DNA of 40,137 nucleotides from NCBI GenBank assembly GCA_020849625.1, contig JADLFV010000044.1, forward strand, positions 1 through 40,137. Reading direction: 5' to 3'. Numbering within the stretch: the stretch's first letter is position 1; every line of letters begins with the position of its first letter. Below are positions 28,096 to 36,835 of the stretch, piece after piece. Position numbers and translations under genes: made by a program. The notes beneath the pieces are model-generated. The model saw only the letters and a program-made list of their open reading frames with translations. It had not been told where the DNA came from and made no database searches. Source of the stretch: Phycisphaeraceae bacterium. Lineage in GTDB: Bacteria > Planctomycetota > Phycisphaerae > Phycisphaerales > Phycisphaeraceae.

Positions 28096-29115
28096 TCACC
28101 TGCCCAGATACAAATCCCTCCCCGCCACCAGGGCTGCCATCTTGCGGTCGGACACCGAGCGTTTGAGCATCCAGAACCCGCAGTCGGGATGCACCCAGCG
28201 CACGCGGCCTTCGCCCAGCGCCTTTTCCGCTCGCTCGATACTTGCCGCCACCTCGTCGGGCGTTTCCACGTGATTGACTTTCACATCGATCACGCCGATG
28301 CCCAGGGCGATCCTGTCATCCACTTCGCGCAGAGCGTCGAGGTCCGAAGCCGGGCGATGGGCCAGCTCCAGCACCAGGTGATCGACGCGCAATGCATTGA
28401 GGAAGGCGAGCAGTTTTTTCCATTCGCCTTTCTGGATCGTCTGGCCGCCGTAGTTACCGAAGCACAGGTGCACCGCTTTGTGGCCGTGGTAGGCATCGAG
28501 CACGCGGTTGATGGCCTCGGCGGCGATGGCAGCCCGCTGCGGTTGGCCGGGGATGTTGGCTTCATCGACCTGCAGGCAATCGCAGGGCAGGTTCGCCACC
28601 TGGCCCGCCAGCACGTCGGCGATCGCCAGCAAACGATCCTCGAAGCTGTGGTAGTGTCGGTCCAGCAGCGTGCGGGCCAGCATGAACGGGCTGGTGACCG
28701 TGAACTTGAACGGCCCACCCGCCGCCGCGGCCGCACGTTGACAGTCGCTCAGCAGGTTCAAGCCGCCTTCACCCAGCGGACCTTCGATCACCCCGGCCGG
28801 CTGAGCGCGAAAGCCCATCTCCTGCAACCGCGCGAACGCTTCGCCGTCACTGCGGCCGACCACGCTGCGCAGGTTGTGCATGGGGCGCACGAAGTAGTCG
28901 ATCATGCCGTTGGTGTCGGGATGGTTGACATCGAAGCGATAGAGTTCGCCGTCGGTGGGCAGGTCGATGCCGGCCTGGCGCTGGATGTCGAAGACCACGC
29001 GCGTGGCGTCCAGCACCGCCTGGTTGCTGGGAAGTGCCGCCAGCCAGTCGGGCACGGGATAAGAGCCGACGGTGGTGGTGGCGATGCGCGGCAGTGGCAG
29101 GTTCAGTTCAGACAT
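28096..29115 (-). CDS. Stand-alone MetE-like (cobalamin-independent methionine synthase C-terminal) protein
   Basis: This 339-residue TIM-barrel protein corresponds to the catalytic C-terminal half of MetE only. It begins TTTVGSYPVPDWLAALP, and carries the zinc ligand set HLCFG (His216, Cys218), LELAHR (Glu250) and HPDCGF (Cys312), plus LQVDEANI (about 182-189) matching the substrate-binding QIDEPA. Full MetE has two barrels and about 750 residues; stand-alone forms, known from archaea and many bacteria, often take methyl groups from donors other than methyl-folate or act on other thiols. It is the third gene of a tight operon behind a URO-D-like gene (13-nt gap) and a ferritin-like gene. ATG 29115 has AAGGAA about 9 nt upstream. 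Confidence 0.88.
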   Translation of the reverse strand: MSELNLPLPRIATTTVGSYPVPDWLAALPSNQAVLDATRVVFDIQRQAGIDLPTDGELYRFDVNHPDTNGMIDYFVRPMHNLRSVVGRSDGEAFARLQEMGFRAQPAGVIEGPLGEGGLNLLSDCQRAAAAAGGPFKFTVTSPFMLARTLLDRHYHSFEDRLLAIADVLAGQVANLPCDCLQVDEANIPGQPQRAAIAAEAINRVLDAYHGHKAVHLCFGNYGGQTIQKGEWKKLLAFLNALRVDHLVLELAHRPASDLDALREVDDRIALGIGVIDVKVNHVETPDEVAASIERAEKALGEGRVRWVHPDCGFWMLKRSVSDRKMAALVAGRDLYLGR

Positions 29116-29128
29116 GGGCTGGGATTCC

Positions 29129-30094
29129 TTAATCCGAGATTGTTTGCGAGAATTGCAGCGCCTCGCGCACGAGGTCGGGATTCGCATCGTACCCCACGAC
29201 GCCCGAGCCGAGCACGGCATGGGGATGTTGGACGACCAATCGTGCGGCCCGTTGCACTTCATTATGCAGGGCGTTGGCGTTTGGGCTGCAGAACACTCGC
29301 CCGTCGATATTGACGCGCAGGCGTTGCGGGCGATTGCTGGCCGTTTGCAGCAGAATTTGTTGATCGGTTTCGCGCGGCACGATCAACGATGCGGCCGGCA
29401 GATCGAGCAGCGGCCGGGCGATGCGTGCGGTGTCACCCCCGATGATCAGCGTGGCCTTGCCGCCCAATGATGTCAGCAGCTTCGCCAGCGCCGGGGCCGC
29501 CACCTGCTCGAACAATGCCGGTGAAACCATCGGCGGGGCGACGCCCGATTCAAACACCACCGGCTCGAATCCGCTGTCGGCCACCTGTTGCAGCCACGGC
29601 TCCAGCACGTCCACCAATCGCAGCAATGCCGCGGCCGTCGCCTGCGGTTCGCACGCCAACTCCATCAGCAGCGCGTCCAGCCGCATCAATCCTGCCGCCA
29701 CCGAGAACGGCCCGGCCAACGGCACGCCGATCGTTGCCCCCGGAAGTAAATCGCGCAATCGTTGCGCCGCTCGCAGCGTCATCGCCAATCGCCCCGGACC
29801 GTCGATCCGCAGCGGCGCAAGCTTGTCCAGGTCGGCACAACTGCTGCATGGATGCTCTTCAATCGCGGGCACGCCGGTGTCTGACGCATCGCCCACCACG
29901 GCGCCAAAGGCCTCGGCTTCCAGGTTGTACACGTCGATGCCCGCCACGATCCATCGGTGGCCGTAGGTTTGTTGTGCGGTGGCGTGCGCTTCGACCAGCA
30001 GGTCGCCATCGCGCGACACGTCCCGCGGGCTGCGCCCGATCAGAGCCGCGGCATGCTCGTAGATCGCCAGTTGCATCCGCATCGCTGCCGCCAT
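29129..30094 (-). CDS. Uroporphyrinogen decarboxylase-family protein, MtaA/CmuA-like
   Basis: This protein of about 321 residues belongs to the URO-D superfamily, probably the methyltransferase branch rather than the heme enzyme. It lacks the PVWFMRQAGR signature of HemE. Visible parts are VYNLEAEAFGAVV (about 59-71), GVPLAGPFSVAAGLMRLDAL, the Asn/Glu-bearing FEPVVFESGVAPPMVSPALF, ATLIIGGDT, and LRVNIDGRVFCSPNANAL. In CmuA/MtaA relatives such barrels move methyl groups to or from corrinoids or thiols. The preceding ferritin-like gene ends at 30097; ATG 30094 gives a 2-nt gap, while TTG 30100 would overlap and ATG 30076 would shorten it. Its barrel is in the same structural superfamily as the MetE-like protein encoded next. 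Confidence 0.82.
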   Translation of the reverse strand: MAAAMRMQLAIYEHAAALIGRSPRDVSRDGDLLVEAHATAQQTYGHRWIVAGIDVYNLEAEAFGAVVGDASDTGVPAIEEHPCSSCADLDKLAPLRIDGPGRLAMTLRAAQRLRDLLPGATIGVPLAGPFSVAAGLMRLDALLMELACEPQATAAALLRLVDVLEPWLQQVADSGFEPVVFESGVAPPMVSPALFEQVAAPALAKLLTSLGGKATLIIGGDTARIARPLLDLPAASLIVPRETDQQILLQTASNRPQRLRVNIDGRVFCSPNANALHNEVQRAARLVVQHPHAVLGSGVVGYDANPDLVREALQFSQTISD

Positions 30095-30096
30095 CC

Positions 30097-31233
30097 TCAA
30101 TAGGGCGCCAGTTGCCCCGCGGGCAGCTTATCGTTGACCGCCGCCATGTGCGCAGCGATCTCTTCCTGCAACTGTTCGACGCTGCGGGCGTCGTCGGTGA
30201 GGAAAAACTCCACCCAGCGCTTGCCGTACTGCACGTGATTGCCCTCATCCGACCAGTCCACGTCGGCGAACAACTGCGTGCGCGGGTCGCCCGCCTCCGC
30301 ATAGCGGCGCACGCGCGGCCGCTTGCGCGGCATGAAATACACCTCCAGCCCCAAGGTCAGATAGCACAGCCGATGCAGGAACGGCATCGACACTGAGGCA
30401 TCAAACAGCGTCAGGTTCACCCGGTCGGGCTCAACGCCCAATTCCTTCAAACGCAGCATGCCGAACTGAGCGTGCCGCACCTCATCGAAAAAGTGATGGC
30501 ACATATCGAAGCGAAATGCCCATGGCGCGGGCGCATCCCAGGCATCCAGCAGCACCGAGGCCAGCAGGCCCGCGGCATAAAACTCGTTGAAATAAATGCG
30601 GCACTCGGCGAGGCGCATCTGCTCGAAGTCCAGCGTCATGCGGTTGTCGTAGCTTTCAAATTCGCTGTTGGTGATGCGATCATCGAAGACCAGCCGATCC
30701 AGCCGCCGCCCCGGCAGCGCGGTGGCTTCATCGGCGGCCGCACCGGTGAGTTTGCGGCGGACATGATCAGCCCAGGGTGATTGGGCGGGTGGGCACTGGT
30801 CGATGGTCCGCTGCAGGTCATCGCGGCAGCGGCGCACCACGCGCAGGTCCTGGGCGTTGGCCGATGCATCGGCGCGAGCCAGGTATTGGTCGTAGCCGCT
30901 CGCCAGCTCATCGAGGATCACGCGCCAACCGGCCAGCAGGGCGTCGGTGTCCGGTGAATGGAACAGTGCCAGGCCGGCCGCCTTGACCGTTGGCTCCTGG
31001 TTGGCTTCGTGGTGTCCGCCGCGCAGTTCGGTCAATCGCCCGCGCAGGTCGTTGGCGCGTTCGGCATGGGCCCAGATCTGGTGGCCGAGCTCGATCTTCA
31101 ACTCGTAGGCCGGGGTCCACATGAAAGCTGCCGCCAGGGCCCGGATGCACGCTTCTTCCAGATGAGCCCAGCGCCGAAGCAGGCTGACCGTCCGCTGCAC
31201 ATCCACGCCGTGTTCAAGAGCGTTGGTTGTCAT
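30097..31233 (-). CDS. Ferritin-like, predicted diiron protein
   Basis: This 378-residue helical protein has a ferritin-like or DUF455-like core. An N-terminal helix pair carries ELGHQIWAHAERANDLRGRL (about 48-67). The main bundle contains RLAECRIYFNEFYAAGLLAS (Glu210, Glu217), HHFFDEVRHAQFGMLRLKEL (Glu251 and His254 as ExxH) and DVDWSDEGNHVQYGKRW (Glu330, His333). These could bind a diiron centre and support oxygen or peroxide chemistry, as in MiaE and related hydroxylases. The substrate is unknown. ATG 31233 is used; the frame extends back to 31554 only opposite the AraC gene. It is first in an operon with URO-D-like and MetE-like genes and divergent from an AraC regulator, 87 bp away. Confidence 0.78.
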   Translation of the reverse strand: MTTNALEHGVDVQRTVSLLRRWAHLEEACIRALAAAFMWTPAYELKIELGHQIWAHAERANDLRGRLTELRGGHHEANQEPTVKAAGLALFHSPDTDALLAGWRVILDELASGYDQYLARADASANAQDLRVVRRCRDDLQRTIDQCPPAQSPWADHVRRKLTGAAADEATALPGRRLDRLVFDDRITNSEFESYDNRMTLDFEQMRLAECRIYFNEFYAAGLLASVLLDAWDAPAPWAFRFDMCHHFFDEVRHAQFGMLRLKELGVEPDRVNLTLFDASVSMPFLHRLCYLTLGLEVYFMPRKRPRVRRYAEAGDPRTQLFADVDWSDEGNHVQYGKRWVEFFLTDDARSVEQLQEEIAAHMAAVNDKLPAGQLAPY

Positions 31234-31248
31234 GGTTAATACCTTATT

Positions 31249-31265
31249 CACCCCTTCCGGGGGTG
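31249..31265. promoter_or_regulatory. Dyad in the divergent AraC/ferritin-like promoter region
   Basis: CACCCC-TTCCG-GGGGTG forms a perfect 6-bp inverted repeat within the 87-bp gap shared by the operon and the AraC gene. It lies 16 nt before the ferritin-like start codon. It may be an operator. Confidence 0.4.
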
Positions 31266-31320
31266 TCTCGGCAGGGCGGGCAATGGCATTTGCAGATCGG
31301 GCAATCGATGGGTTTCTGGT

Positions 31321-32160
31321 ATGATGGCGGGCATGCAGCCGCTGCGTCGCCAGCCCGTGGTTTTTCGTATGCCCGCCTGCGGGGTGGGGGTGTTCGAATC
31401 GCTGCACGATCGGGATTTTCAGAGCAAACCCATGCGTCACCGCTTCTGGAAGCTGCTGCTGACTTTGCGTGGAGCGGGGCGGTTTGAGACGGCGGGCAGC
31501 AGCAGCCGCTTCGAGGAGGGTGATCTGGTGGTGGTGCCGATCGGGCAACAGCACCGCCTGGTGGACGATCCGCAGCGGCCGCTGTCACTGCTGGCGGTGT
31601 GCCTGGATCGCAATGTGTTGAAAGGGAGGACGACGGGCGCGCTTCCGGGGGCGGGGGTGGGGGTGATGCGGGTTGATCCATTGCTTGAGCGATCGGTGGC
31701 GGCTCTGATTCGGCGGATGATGTACGAGCAGTCGGCAGAGCTTGCCGGTAGTGAGTTGATGCGGGTGGGACTGGCCAAGCAGTTGCTGGCCTTGCTGTCG
31801 CGGCGAGCGCAGGACGGAGCGAAGCGCGGCCAGACGGCGGGACAGCGGGCGGTGCGGCTGTACGTGCAGCAGTTAAGCCGCACGTTTTTCGAGCCGGTGG
31901 ATTTGGACGCCGCCGCCCGTCGCACGGGGTTGAGTCGGCGGCGCTTCACGCAGTTGTTTCGCCAGATCACCGGGCAATCGCACGGGACGTACCTGCGCAA
32001 GCTGCGCATCGAGCATGCGCGACTGCTGCTGAGCCGCGGCCGGCGCACGGTGACGATGGTGGCCTTCGAGTGCGGCTTCGCGGACTTATCGAGCTTCTAT
32101 CGCGCCTTTGCCCGCGAGGAAGGGCGGTCGCCGGGCACGTTCAGGGATGCAGGTGAGTGA
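31321..32160 (+). CDS. AraC-family transcriptional regulator
   Basis: This 279-residue regulator has an N-terminal cupin-like sensor (about residues 20-95: RHRFWKLLLTLRGAGRFETA, FEEGDLVVVPIGQQHRL) and a C-terminal pair of AraC helix-turn-helix motifs (about 175-275: VDLDAAARRTGLSRRRFTQL, FRQITGQSHGTYLRKLRIEH, TMVAFECGFADLSSFYRAFA). Such proteins usually activate adjacent catabolic genes on binding a sugar or small molecule. It is divergent from the ferritin-like/URO-D/MetE-like operon, which is its likely target; the beta-mannosidase gene converges on its end. ATG 31321, 31324 and 31333 are all possible; the last follows a TATGAT box (31320-31325) by 7 nt. Confidence 0.92.
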   Translation: MMAGMQPLRRQPVVFRMPACGVGVFESLHDRDFQSKPMRHRFWKLLLTLRGAGRFETAGSSSRFEEGDLVVVPIGQQHRLVDDPQRPLSLLAVCLDRNVLKGRTTGALPGAGVGVMRVDPLLERSVAALIRRMMYEQSAELAGSELMRVGLAKQLLALLSRRAQDGAKRGQTAGQRAVRLYVQQLSRTFFEPVDLDAAARRTGLSRRRFTQLFRQITGQSHGTYLRKLRIEHARLLLSRGRRTVTMVAFECGFADLSSFYRAFAREEGRSPGTFRDAGE

Positions 32161-32321
32161 TACGGTTTCCACTCTCACGCTGCGGACCAACAGCGAATCC
32201 ACAAGCCAGTTGAGATCGGCTGGCGCATCAGCCATTGATTGAAGATATCGAGCCTGGCAACCGACCTATATGGTGCGGTTGAGCACGCATGTTGAGCGTG
32301 CGATTCGTATGAGGTAGAGCA

Positions 32322-32339
32322 TGCCGACTGAAGTCGGCA
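32322..32339. repeat. GCCGACT/AGTCGGC hairpin after the beta-mannosidase gene
   Basis: TGCCGACT-GA-AGTCGGCA is a perfect 8-bp inverted repeat, 8 nt beyond the beta-mannosidase stop on the minus strand. No U-tract follows. A second dyad (GCACGC...GCGTGC) lies at about 32285-32301. Confidence 0.6.
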
Positions 32340-32347
32340 CGCCGGGA

Positions 32348-34912
32348 TCAGGGTTGGGCAACGTTCTGCACGCAGCGCAGGACTTTGGGATCGATAAGGT
32401 CGGCGGCGATGAGGTTCCTGCTGCTGCGCACGGTGAAGGTGAACGAATCGCCGGGCAGCAGGGTGACGACCTGGTCGCTGACCTGGGCGTCGTCATCGAG
32501 GCGGTCGGCATAGAGGATCACGTCGCGCATCAGCGTTTTGGCGCGGATGGTCAGTTGATGCACATCGCCGCTGCGGACCAGTTCGTGCTCGAAGTCCGCT
32601 TTGGGATAGTCCAACTGCTTATCCGCCTGGAAGAACCAGGTGGCCCGCTGGCCATCAGCGTCGGCAACCAGCAACTGGTCGATCGGTTGATCCCATGCGC
32701 CCAGCAGATCAGTCAGATCCGCAATGCGGATGCAGGTGCGCGGCTGAGCGACAAACTGCACCTTGCAGGCAGCGAACTGTTTGCCATCCAGCCCCACGCG
32801 GGCCAGCTTCGCTTCACCCTGCCAGGGCTGGTCGCTGTCGTTAATCACGAACAGGTGCTGGCGATCGTCATCGCCGGGCTGAATGGTCAGAAGGTGATCG
32901 GCGAAGAAGCGGCGGGCGGCGAACCACAGCGGTTTGGGTTTGCCTTCGCTGTCGATGGCCGCCCAACTGGCGACGGGCCAGCAGTCGTTGAGCTGCCAGA
33001 AGACAGCACCCATGCAGCGCGGCTGGAGACTGCGGAACCACTCGACGGCGCATTGCATGGCCCGGGCCTGGATCAGTTGCGCGTGGTAATGCCAATCGTC
33101 GAAGTTGGCGAAAGCGGCGGGGCCGAAGTCAGCTTCGATCCATTGCGCGATGCGGGCCGGGCCGTTGGTCTGCTTGTTGTGGTGCATGACCGAAGGTGAA
33201 TCGGGCTGCAGCCGGCCATCGGGAATGCAATGGCGATAGGTGGAATAGTTGGCCGGCCCGATCCAGCCGAACTCATTGGCGTAGCGCGGGCGGCGCGTGC
33301 GGTAGTAGCTGTAATGGGCGCGGTTCCAGGCGGTCCATTCGTGCAGCGTGCCGTGGCGATCATCGCTGGGGTGGATGGCCATGTCATTGGAGAATGGACT
33401 GCTGGGCGTGTAGGCGCGATCGGGCGTCAGCTCGTTGACGAGAGCGGGCAGGAGTTTGAGGTAGTAGTTCTGGCCCCAGTCGTATTTCTCGGCACACTTT
33501 TTCCAGTGTTCGAAGCGATGGAAGAACCAGATGTTCTCGTTGGAGCCGTTGAAGATGACGAGGCTGGGGTGCGAGGCGAGTCGGGCGACGTTCTGGCGCG
33601 CTTCGGTTTCGATGCGGTCGCCCAGCAGATGTTCGGGGTACATGGCGCAGGCGAACAGGAAGTCCTGCATGACCATGACGCCGAGGCGATCGCAGGTTTC
33701 GTAGAACTGGTGGGATTCAAAGATGCCGCCACCCCAGATGCGGAGCATGTTCATGTTGGCCGCCACCGCCTGTCCGATGCGTTGCTCATAGTCGGCGCGG
33801 GTCAGGCGGGTGACGAAGCAGTCATCGGGAATCCAGTTGGCTCCTTTGCTGAAGACGGGCCTGCCGTTGACGTGCAGCGTGAATTTGGAGCCGATGTCGT
33901 CGGGCGCGGTGTCGAGCTTGACCGTGCGCAGGCCGGTGCGGCGCGACCAGCGGTCCAGCGGCTGCTGCTGGTCGTCGGCCAGTTCGACGGTCAACGTGTA
34001 AAGCGGCTGATCGCCATAACCGCGCGGCCACCATAGCTCGGGTTGCGCTACGGCGAATTCGGCGCTGGCGGTTTTCTGCCCGGTGGGAACGGTGATCGTC
34101 GTGCTGGTCAACCGCCCAGCGGGGCTTTGCAGGTTGACGGCCAGATTGAGTGATTCAGCGTCGGCGGCGTCGGACCATCCCAGGTCGATGTCGATCCGCA
34201 CGTCGGCGGCATCATCGCGCAGTGCGCTGACGCGGGGGCGGACAGCCTCGATGCGGGCGGCCGACCAGGCGTGCAGGTAGATCGGCTTCCAGATGCCGCA
34301 GGTAGTCAGACCCGGCCCCCAGTCCCAGCCGAAGTTACAGGCCATCTTGCGCAGGAAGTTGAACGGCCCGCGGCTGATGAGGTTGGCGCTGGGCCCTTCG
34401 AAGTCGGGGATTTGGCCGGCGACCTTGTGGATGTGCGTCACCGGGGCGGCGAAGGTGATGACCAGCTCGTTGCCACTCTCGCGCAGCATATCGCGCACCG
34501 GGATGCGGTGGCCGATGAACATGTCATCGCAGGTGAGGATGGTTTGGCCGTTGAGCGTGACGGTGGCCAGGGTGTCCAGACCTTCGCAGACCAGGTCCAG
34601 TTGCTCGGATTGCAGCAGGGCGGCCTCGGCGTCGAAGCGGCAGCGATACTCCCAGTCGGTGCAGCCGATCCATTCGAGCTTGAGCTCGTTGATGTCGTAG
34701 TAAGGCTCGGGAATGAGCCGGGCGGCCAGCAGATCGGTGTGCACGCAGCCGGGCACACTGGCGGCGATGGCTTGATTGGCGGCGATCTGCGGCGGGACAT
34801 CGTTGCCGGCCGTGCTGCGCAGCGTCCAGCCCTGCGCCAGCGGCACGACGGTGCTTGTCGTGGCGTCAGGTGCGGTGGTCTGTTCGATCGGATGCTTGCT
34901 CAACAACGTCAA
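32348..34912 (-). CDS. Beta-mannosidase, glycoside hydrolase family 2
   Basis: This protein of about 854 residues is a GH2 beta-mannosidase. It has the N-terminal sugar-binding sandwich (VPGCVHTDLLAARLIPEPYY, then GLDTLATVTLNGQ and CNFGWDWGPGLTTCGIWKPI), an Ig-like middle domain, and the catalytic barrel with KGANWIPDDCFVTRLT, FNGSNENIWFFHRFEHWKK (acid/base Glu near residue 459) and YANEFGWIGP (nucleophile Glu near 546). It releases mannose from beta-mannosides. No signal peptide is evident, so it may act in the cytoplasm on imported oligosaccharides. No ATG starts the frame; TTG at 34912, 34906 or 34903 follows GAGG, with 34906 best spaced. Its neighbours include a sodium symporter and AraC regulator. 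Confidence 0.93.
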   Translation of the reverse strand: MTLLSKHPIEQTTAPDATTSTVVPLAQGWTLRSTAGNDVPPQIAANQAIAASVPGCVHTDLLAARLIPEPYYDINELKLEWIGCTDWEYRCRFDAEAALLQSEQLDLVCEGLDTLATVTLNGQTILTCDDMFIGHRIPVRDMLRESGNELVITFAAPVTHIHKVAGQIPDFEGPSANLISRGPFNFLRKMACNFGWDWGPGLTTCGIWKPIYLHAWSAARIEAVRPRVSALRDDAADVRIDIDLGWSDAADAESLNLAVNLQSPAGRLTSTTITVPTGQKTASAEFAVAQPELWWPRGYGDQPLYTLTVELADDQQQPLDRWSRRTGLRTVKLDTAPDDIGSKFTLHVNGRPVFSKGANWIPDDCFVTRLTRADYEQRIGQAVAANMNMLRIWGGGIFESHQFYETCDRLGVMVMQDFLFACAMYPEHLLGDRIETEARQNVARLASHPSLVIFNGSNENIWFFHRFEHWKKCAEKYDWGQNYYLKLLPALVNELTPDRAYTPSSPFSNDMAIHPSDDRHGTLHEWTAWNRAHYSYYRTRRPRYANEFGWIGPANYSTYRHCIPDGRLQPDSPSVMHHNKQTNGPARIAQWIEADFGPAAFANFDDWHYHAQLIQARAMQCAVEWFRSLQPRCMGAVFWQLNDCWPVASWAAIDSEGKPKPLWFAARRFFADHLLTIQPGDDDRQHLFVINDSDQPWQGEAKLARVGLDGKQFAACKVQFVAQPRTCIRIADLTDLLGAWDQPIDQLLVADADGQRATWFFQADKQLDYPKADFEHELVRSGDVHQLTIRAKTLMRDVILYADRLDDDAQVSDQVVTLLPGDSFTFTVRSSRNLIAADLIDPKVLRCVQNVAQP

Positions 34913-35006
34913 TTACCTCACCGATGCCCCCGCGTCGGCGGGGTGGGGCCTCCATCTGGTGTCGATTGTATAAGGGATTGCCGCGGGTGAAAAATAGTCG
35001 AATATT

Positions 35007-35159
35007 TCAGGCGCCGGAGTCCCGTTTCTGTCGCTCACCCAGGTCGTGCAACATGGTGCGGATGTCCTTGGCGCCGCGGATGGCGACATAAACAGTCACC
35101 GAGCTGTACCAGCCGATCACCGCCACCACCAACAGGAACCAGAACCAGTGCTCGATCAT
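35007..35159 (-). CDS. 50-residue membrane protein coupled to the symporter
   Basis: This small protein has one membrane segment (WFWFLLVVAVIGWYSSVTVY, about residues 5-24) followed by a basic amphipathic cytoplasmic helix (AKDIRTMLHDLGERQ). Its ATG overlaps the symporter stop as ATGA, which implies translational coupling and near-equal synthesis. Small one-span partners are known next to some sodium:solute symporters, so it is probably an accessory subunit needed for stability or function. Confidence 0.8.
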   Translation of the reverse strand: MIEHWFWFLLVVAVIGWYSSVTVYVAIRGAKDIRTMLHDLGERQKRDSGA

Positions 35160-36757
35160 GGCGTCACCTCCCAGCGCGGTTGCTCCTTCCGGGGGCGGGT
35201 GCGCTTCCGGGGGGGCTTGAGCAGTGAGCCGACGATCATGGCCACCGCCACCACGGCATAGGTGCCGATGTTGACCCAGGCATCCCCGATGTGCTGGGCC
35301 GCCCAGCCGCGCTGCATCATCTGCGCTACGCCGTCGATCACCACCGGCTGACCATTTTCCAACACCGGCACGTCCACCTTGTGGAACATGTTCAGCGTCA
35401 ACGCGATCACGGGCAGGGCCGCCCCGGTGATGATGGCGGACACCGCGCCCCAGTTGTTGGCCCGCTTCCAGTAGCAGCAGGCGATCATCAGGATGGACAT
35501 GCTGGAAAGATAAATCGTGCCCGTGGTCTGGAGATACTCCCACAGATTGCCTTCCAGCTTGTACCACAGACCCCAGAACAGCAGGAACAACCCGATGCCC
35601 GCCACGATGAAGCGGTTCCACAGAATGCCTTTGCGCTCCGACCACTTGCTGCGGCGGAAGGGCGCGAGGATGTCGTTGTAGATCACGCTGCCCCAGGTCA
35701 GCATGTAGGAAGAATCGGTGGACATGTCAGCCGCGAGCATGGCTGCGACCAGAATGCCCATCATACCCATGGGGACGATCTGGCTGAGATAGTAGGGCAT
35801 GGCGAAAAGCGAGCTGTCCGCTTCGCTCATGCCGGTGGCGATTTCCTTGAGGGCCGGGGCGCTGACCGCGCCCAGCGCGGCGATGCCCCAGATGCCGGGG
35901 ATGATCCAGCGGCAGACGAAGAAGAACGCCGTGCCCGTGTAAACCCGCCGGCCGGTCCTGGAATCCTTGGCTGACAGCAGGCGTGAGATACAGGTCTGCC
36001 AGGTGAGCACGGCCGCGGTGTTGGTCAGCAGGTTGGACAGCACGAATTGCCAGCCGAGGTCGGGATGGATGAAGGGATTGAATCCGCCTTCGCCGATGTT
36101 GCTGTCCACGATCTCGACCAGGCCGGTGAATCCCACCTTGGCCAACACCAGCACGGTCACCGCCAGCAGTCCGACGCTCATGACCACGAATTGCAGGTAA
36201 TCGGTCACCAGCACGCTGAGCATGCCGCCGAGGATGGTGTAGATCGCCACCATCAGCAGCAGCACGGTCATGGCCAGTTCAAGGTACTGCACGTTCATGC
36301 CGCAGCAGACGACCAGGAACTGCCCGCCCACGCGCAGGAACACGCCCATGTTCAGCAATCCGCCCAGCACGATGACCACGCCCGACAGCCAGCGCACGAA
36401 GCTGCCGAAGCGCTGCTGGAAAAGTTCGGGGATGGTGATGACGCCCGAATCGCGCAGCGGTTTGATGCAGAAGCCGGTGTACCCGATGACGAACATGGCC
36501 ACCGCGTTGCAGATGCCGGGAATGGCGCCGGCAAATCCGCGGGTGTAGCCGGCCTGGGCGGTGTACATGCAGGTGACGATCCCGAACTCTGTGGCTGCCA
36601 GCGAGGCGATGCCCAGGTAGAGATTCATCTCGCGCCCGGCCACGAGGAAGTCATCGACCCGTCCCACGAACTTGCGGACGGTGATCCCGGCAATCATGGT
36701 CACCAGCAGGTAGATGCCGATGATGCTGCCGTCGATGGGCCAGGAGAAGTGAGACAT
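35156..36757 (-). CDS. Sodium:solute symporter (SSS family)
   Basis: This 533-residue protein has about 13 membrane helices in the LeuT-like plan of the SSS family. Visible features are VDDFLVAGREMNLYLGIASL (about 34-53), FGIVTCMYTAQAGYTRGFAG, the sodium-site region, GMMGILVAAMLAADMSTDSS (about 330-349), and YILTILGGMLSVLVTDYLQF-type residues at about 162-181. The family imports sugars, amino acids, organic acids or nucleosides with Na+. Cargo is not readable; the nearby beta-mannosidase makes a sugar plausible. ATG 36757 has GAGG about 9 nt upstream. A 50-residue one-helix protein gene overlaps its stop by four bases. Confidence 0.92.
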   Translation of the reverse strand: MSHFSWPIDGSIIGIYLLVTMIAGITVRKFVGRVDDFLVAGREMNLYLGIASLAATEFGIVTCMYTAQAGYTRGFAGAIPGICNAVAMFVIGYTGFCIKPLRDSGVITIPELFQQRFGSFVRWLSGVVIVLGGLLNMGVFLRVGGQFLVVCCGMNVQYLELAMTVLLLMVAIYTILGGMLSVLVTDYLQFVVMSVGLLAVTVLVLAKVGFTGLVEIVDSNIGEGGFNPFIHPDLGWQFVLSNLLTNTAAVLTWQTCISRLLSAKDSRTGRRVYTGTAFFFVCRWIIPGIWGIAALGAVSAPALKEIATGMSEADSSLFAMPYYLSQIVPMGMMGILVAAMLAADMSTDSSYMLTWGSVIYNDILAPFRRSKWSERKGILWNRFIVAGIGLFLLFWGLWYKLEGNLWEYLQTTGTIYLSSMSILMIACCYWKRANNWGAVSAIITGAALPVIALTLNMFHKVDVPVLENGQPVVIDGVAQMMQRGWAAQHIGDAWVNIGTYAVVAVAMIVGSLLKPPRKRTRPRKEQPRWEVTP

Positions 36758-36835
36758 GCATGAGCCTCGCTGTCGTGGCGGACATGATAATCACAAACTC
36801 CGCTGCCTGTCGCATTGCCGCCGGATTCGATCATC

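Noticed and set aside
29129..30094. HemE (uroporphyrinogen decarboxylase of heme synthesis)
   Set aside because: The N-terminal HemE signature and conserved Arg residues are not visible, and the neighbours are not heme genes; the MtaA/CmuA-like branch fits better.
31320..31333. Leaderless promoter for the AraC gene (TATGAT before ATG 31333)
   Set aside because: No usable -35 hexamer at 16-18 bp, and the TATGAT overlaps alternative start codons; kept only as a remark in the gene entry.
30097..31554. A longer N-terminus for the ferritin-like protein back to 31554
   Set aside because: It would overlap the AraC gene on the other strand by over 200 bp and has a His/Arg/Pro-rich composition; ATG 31233 is the better start.
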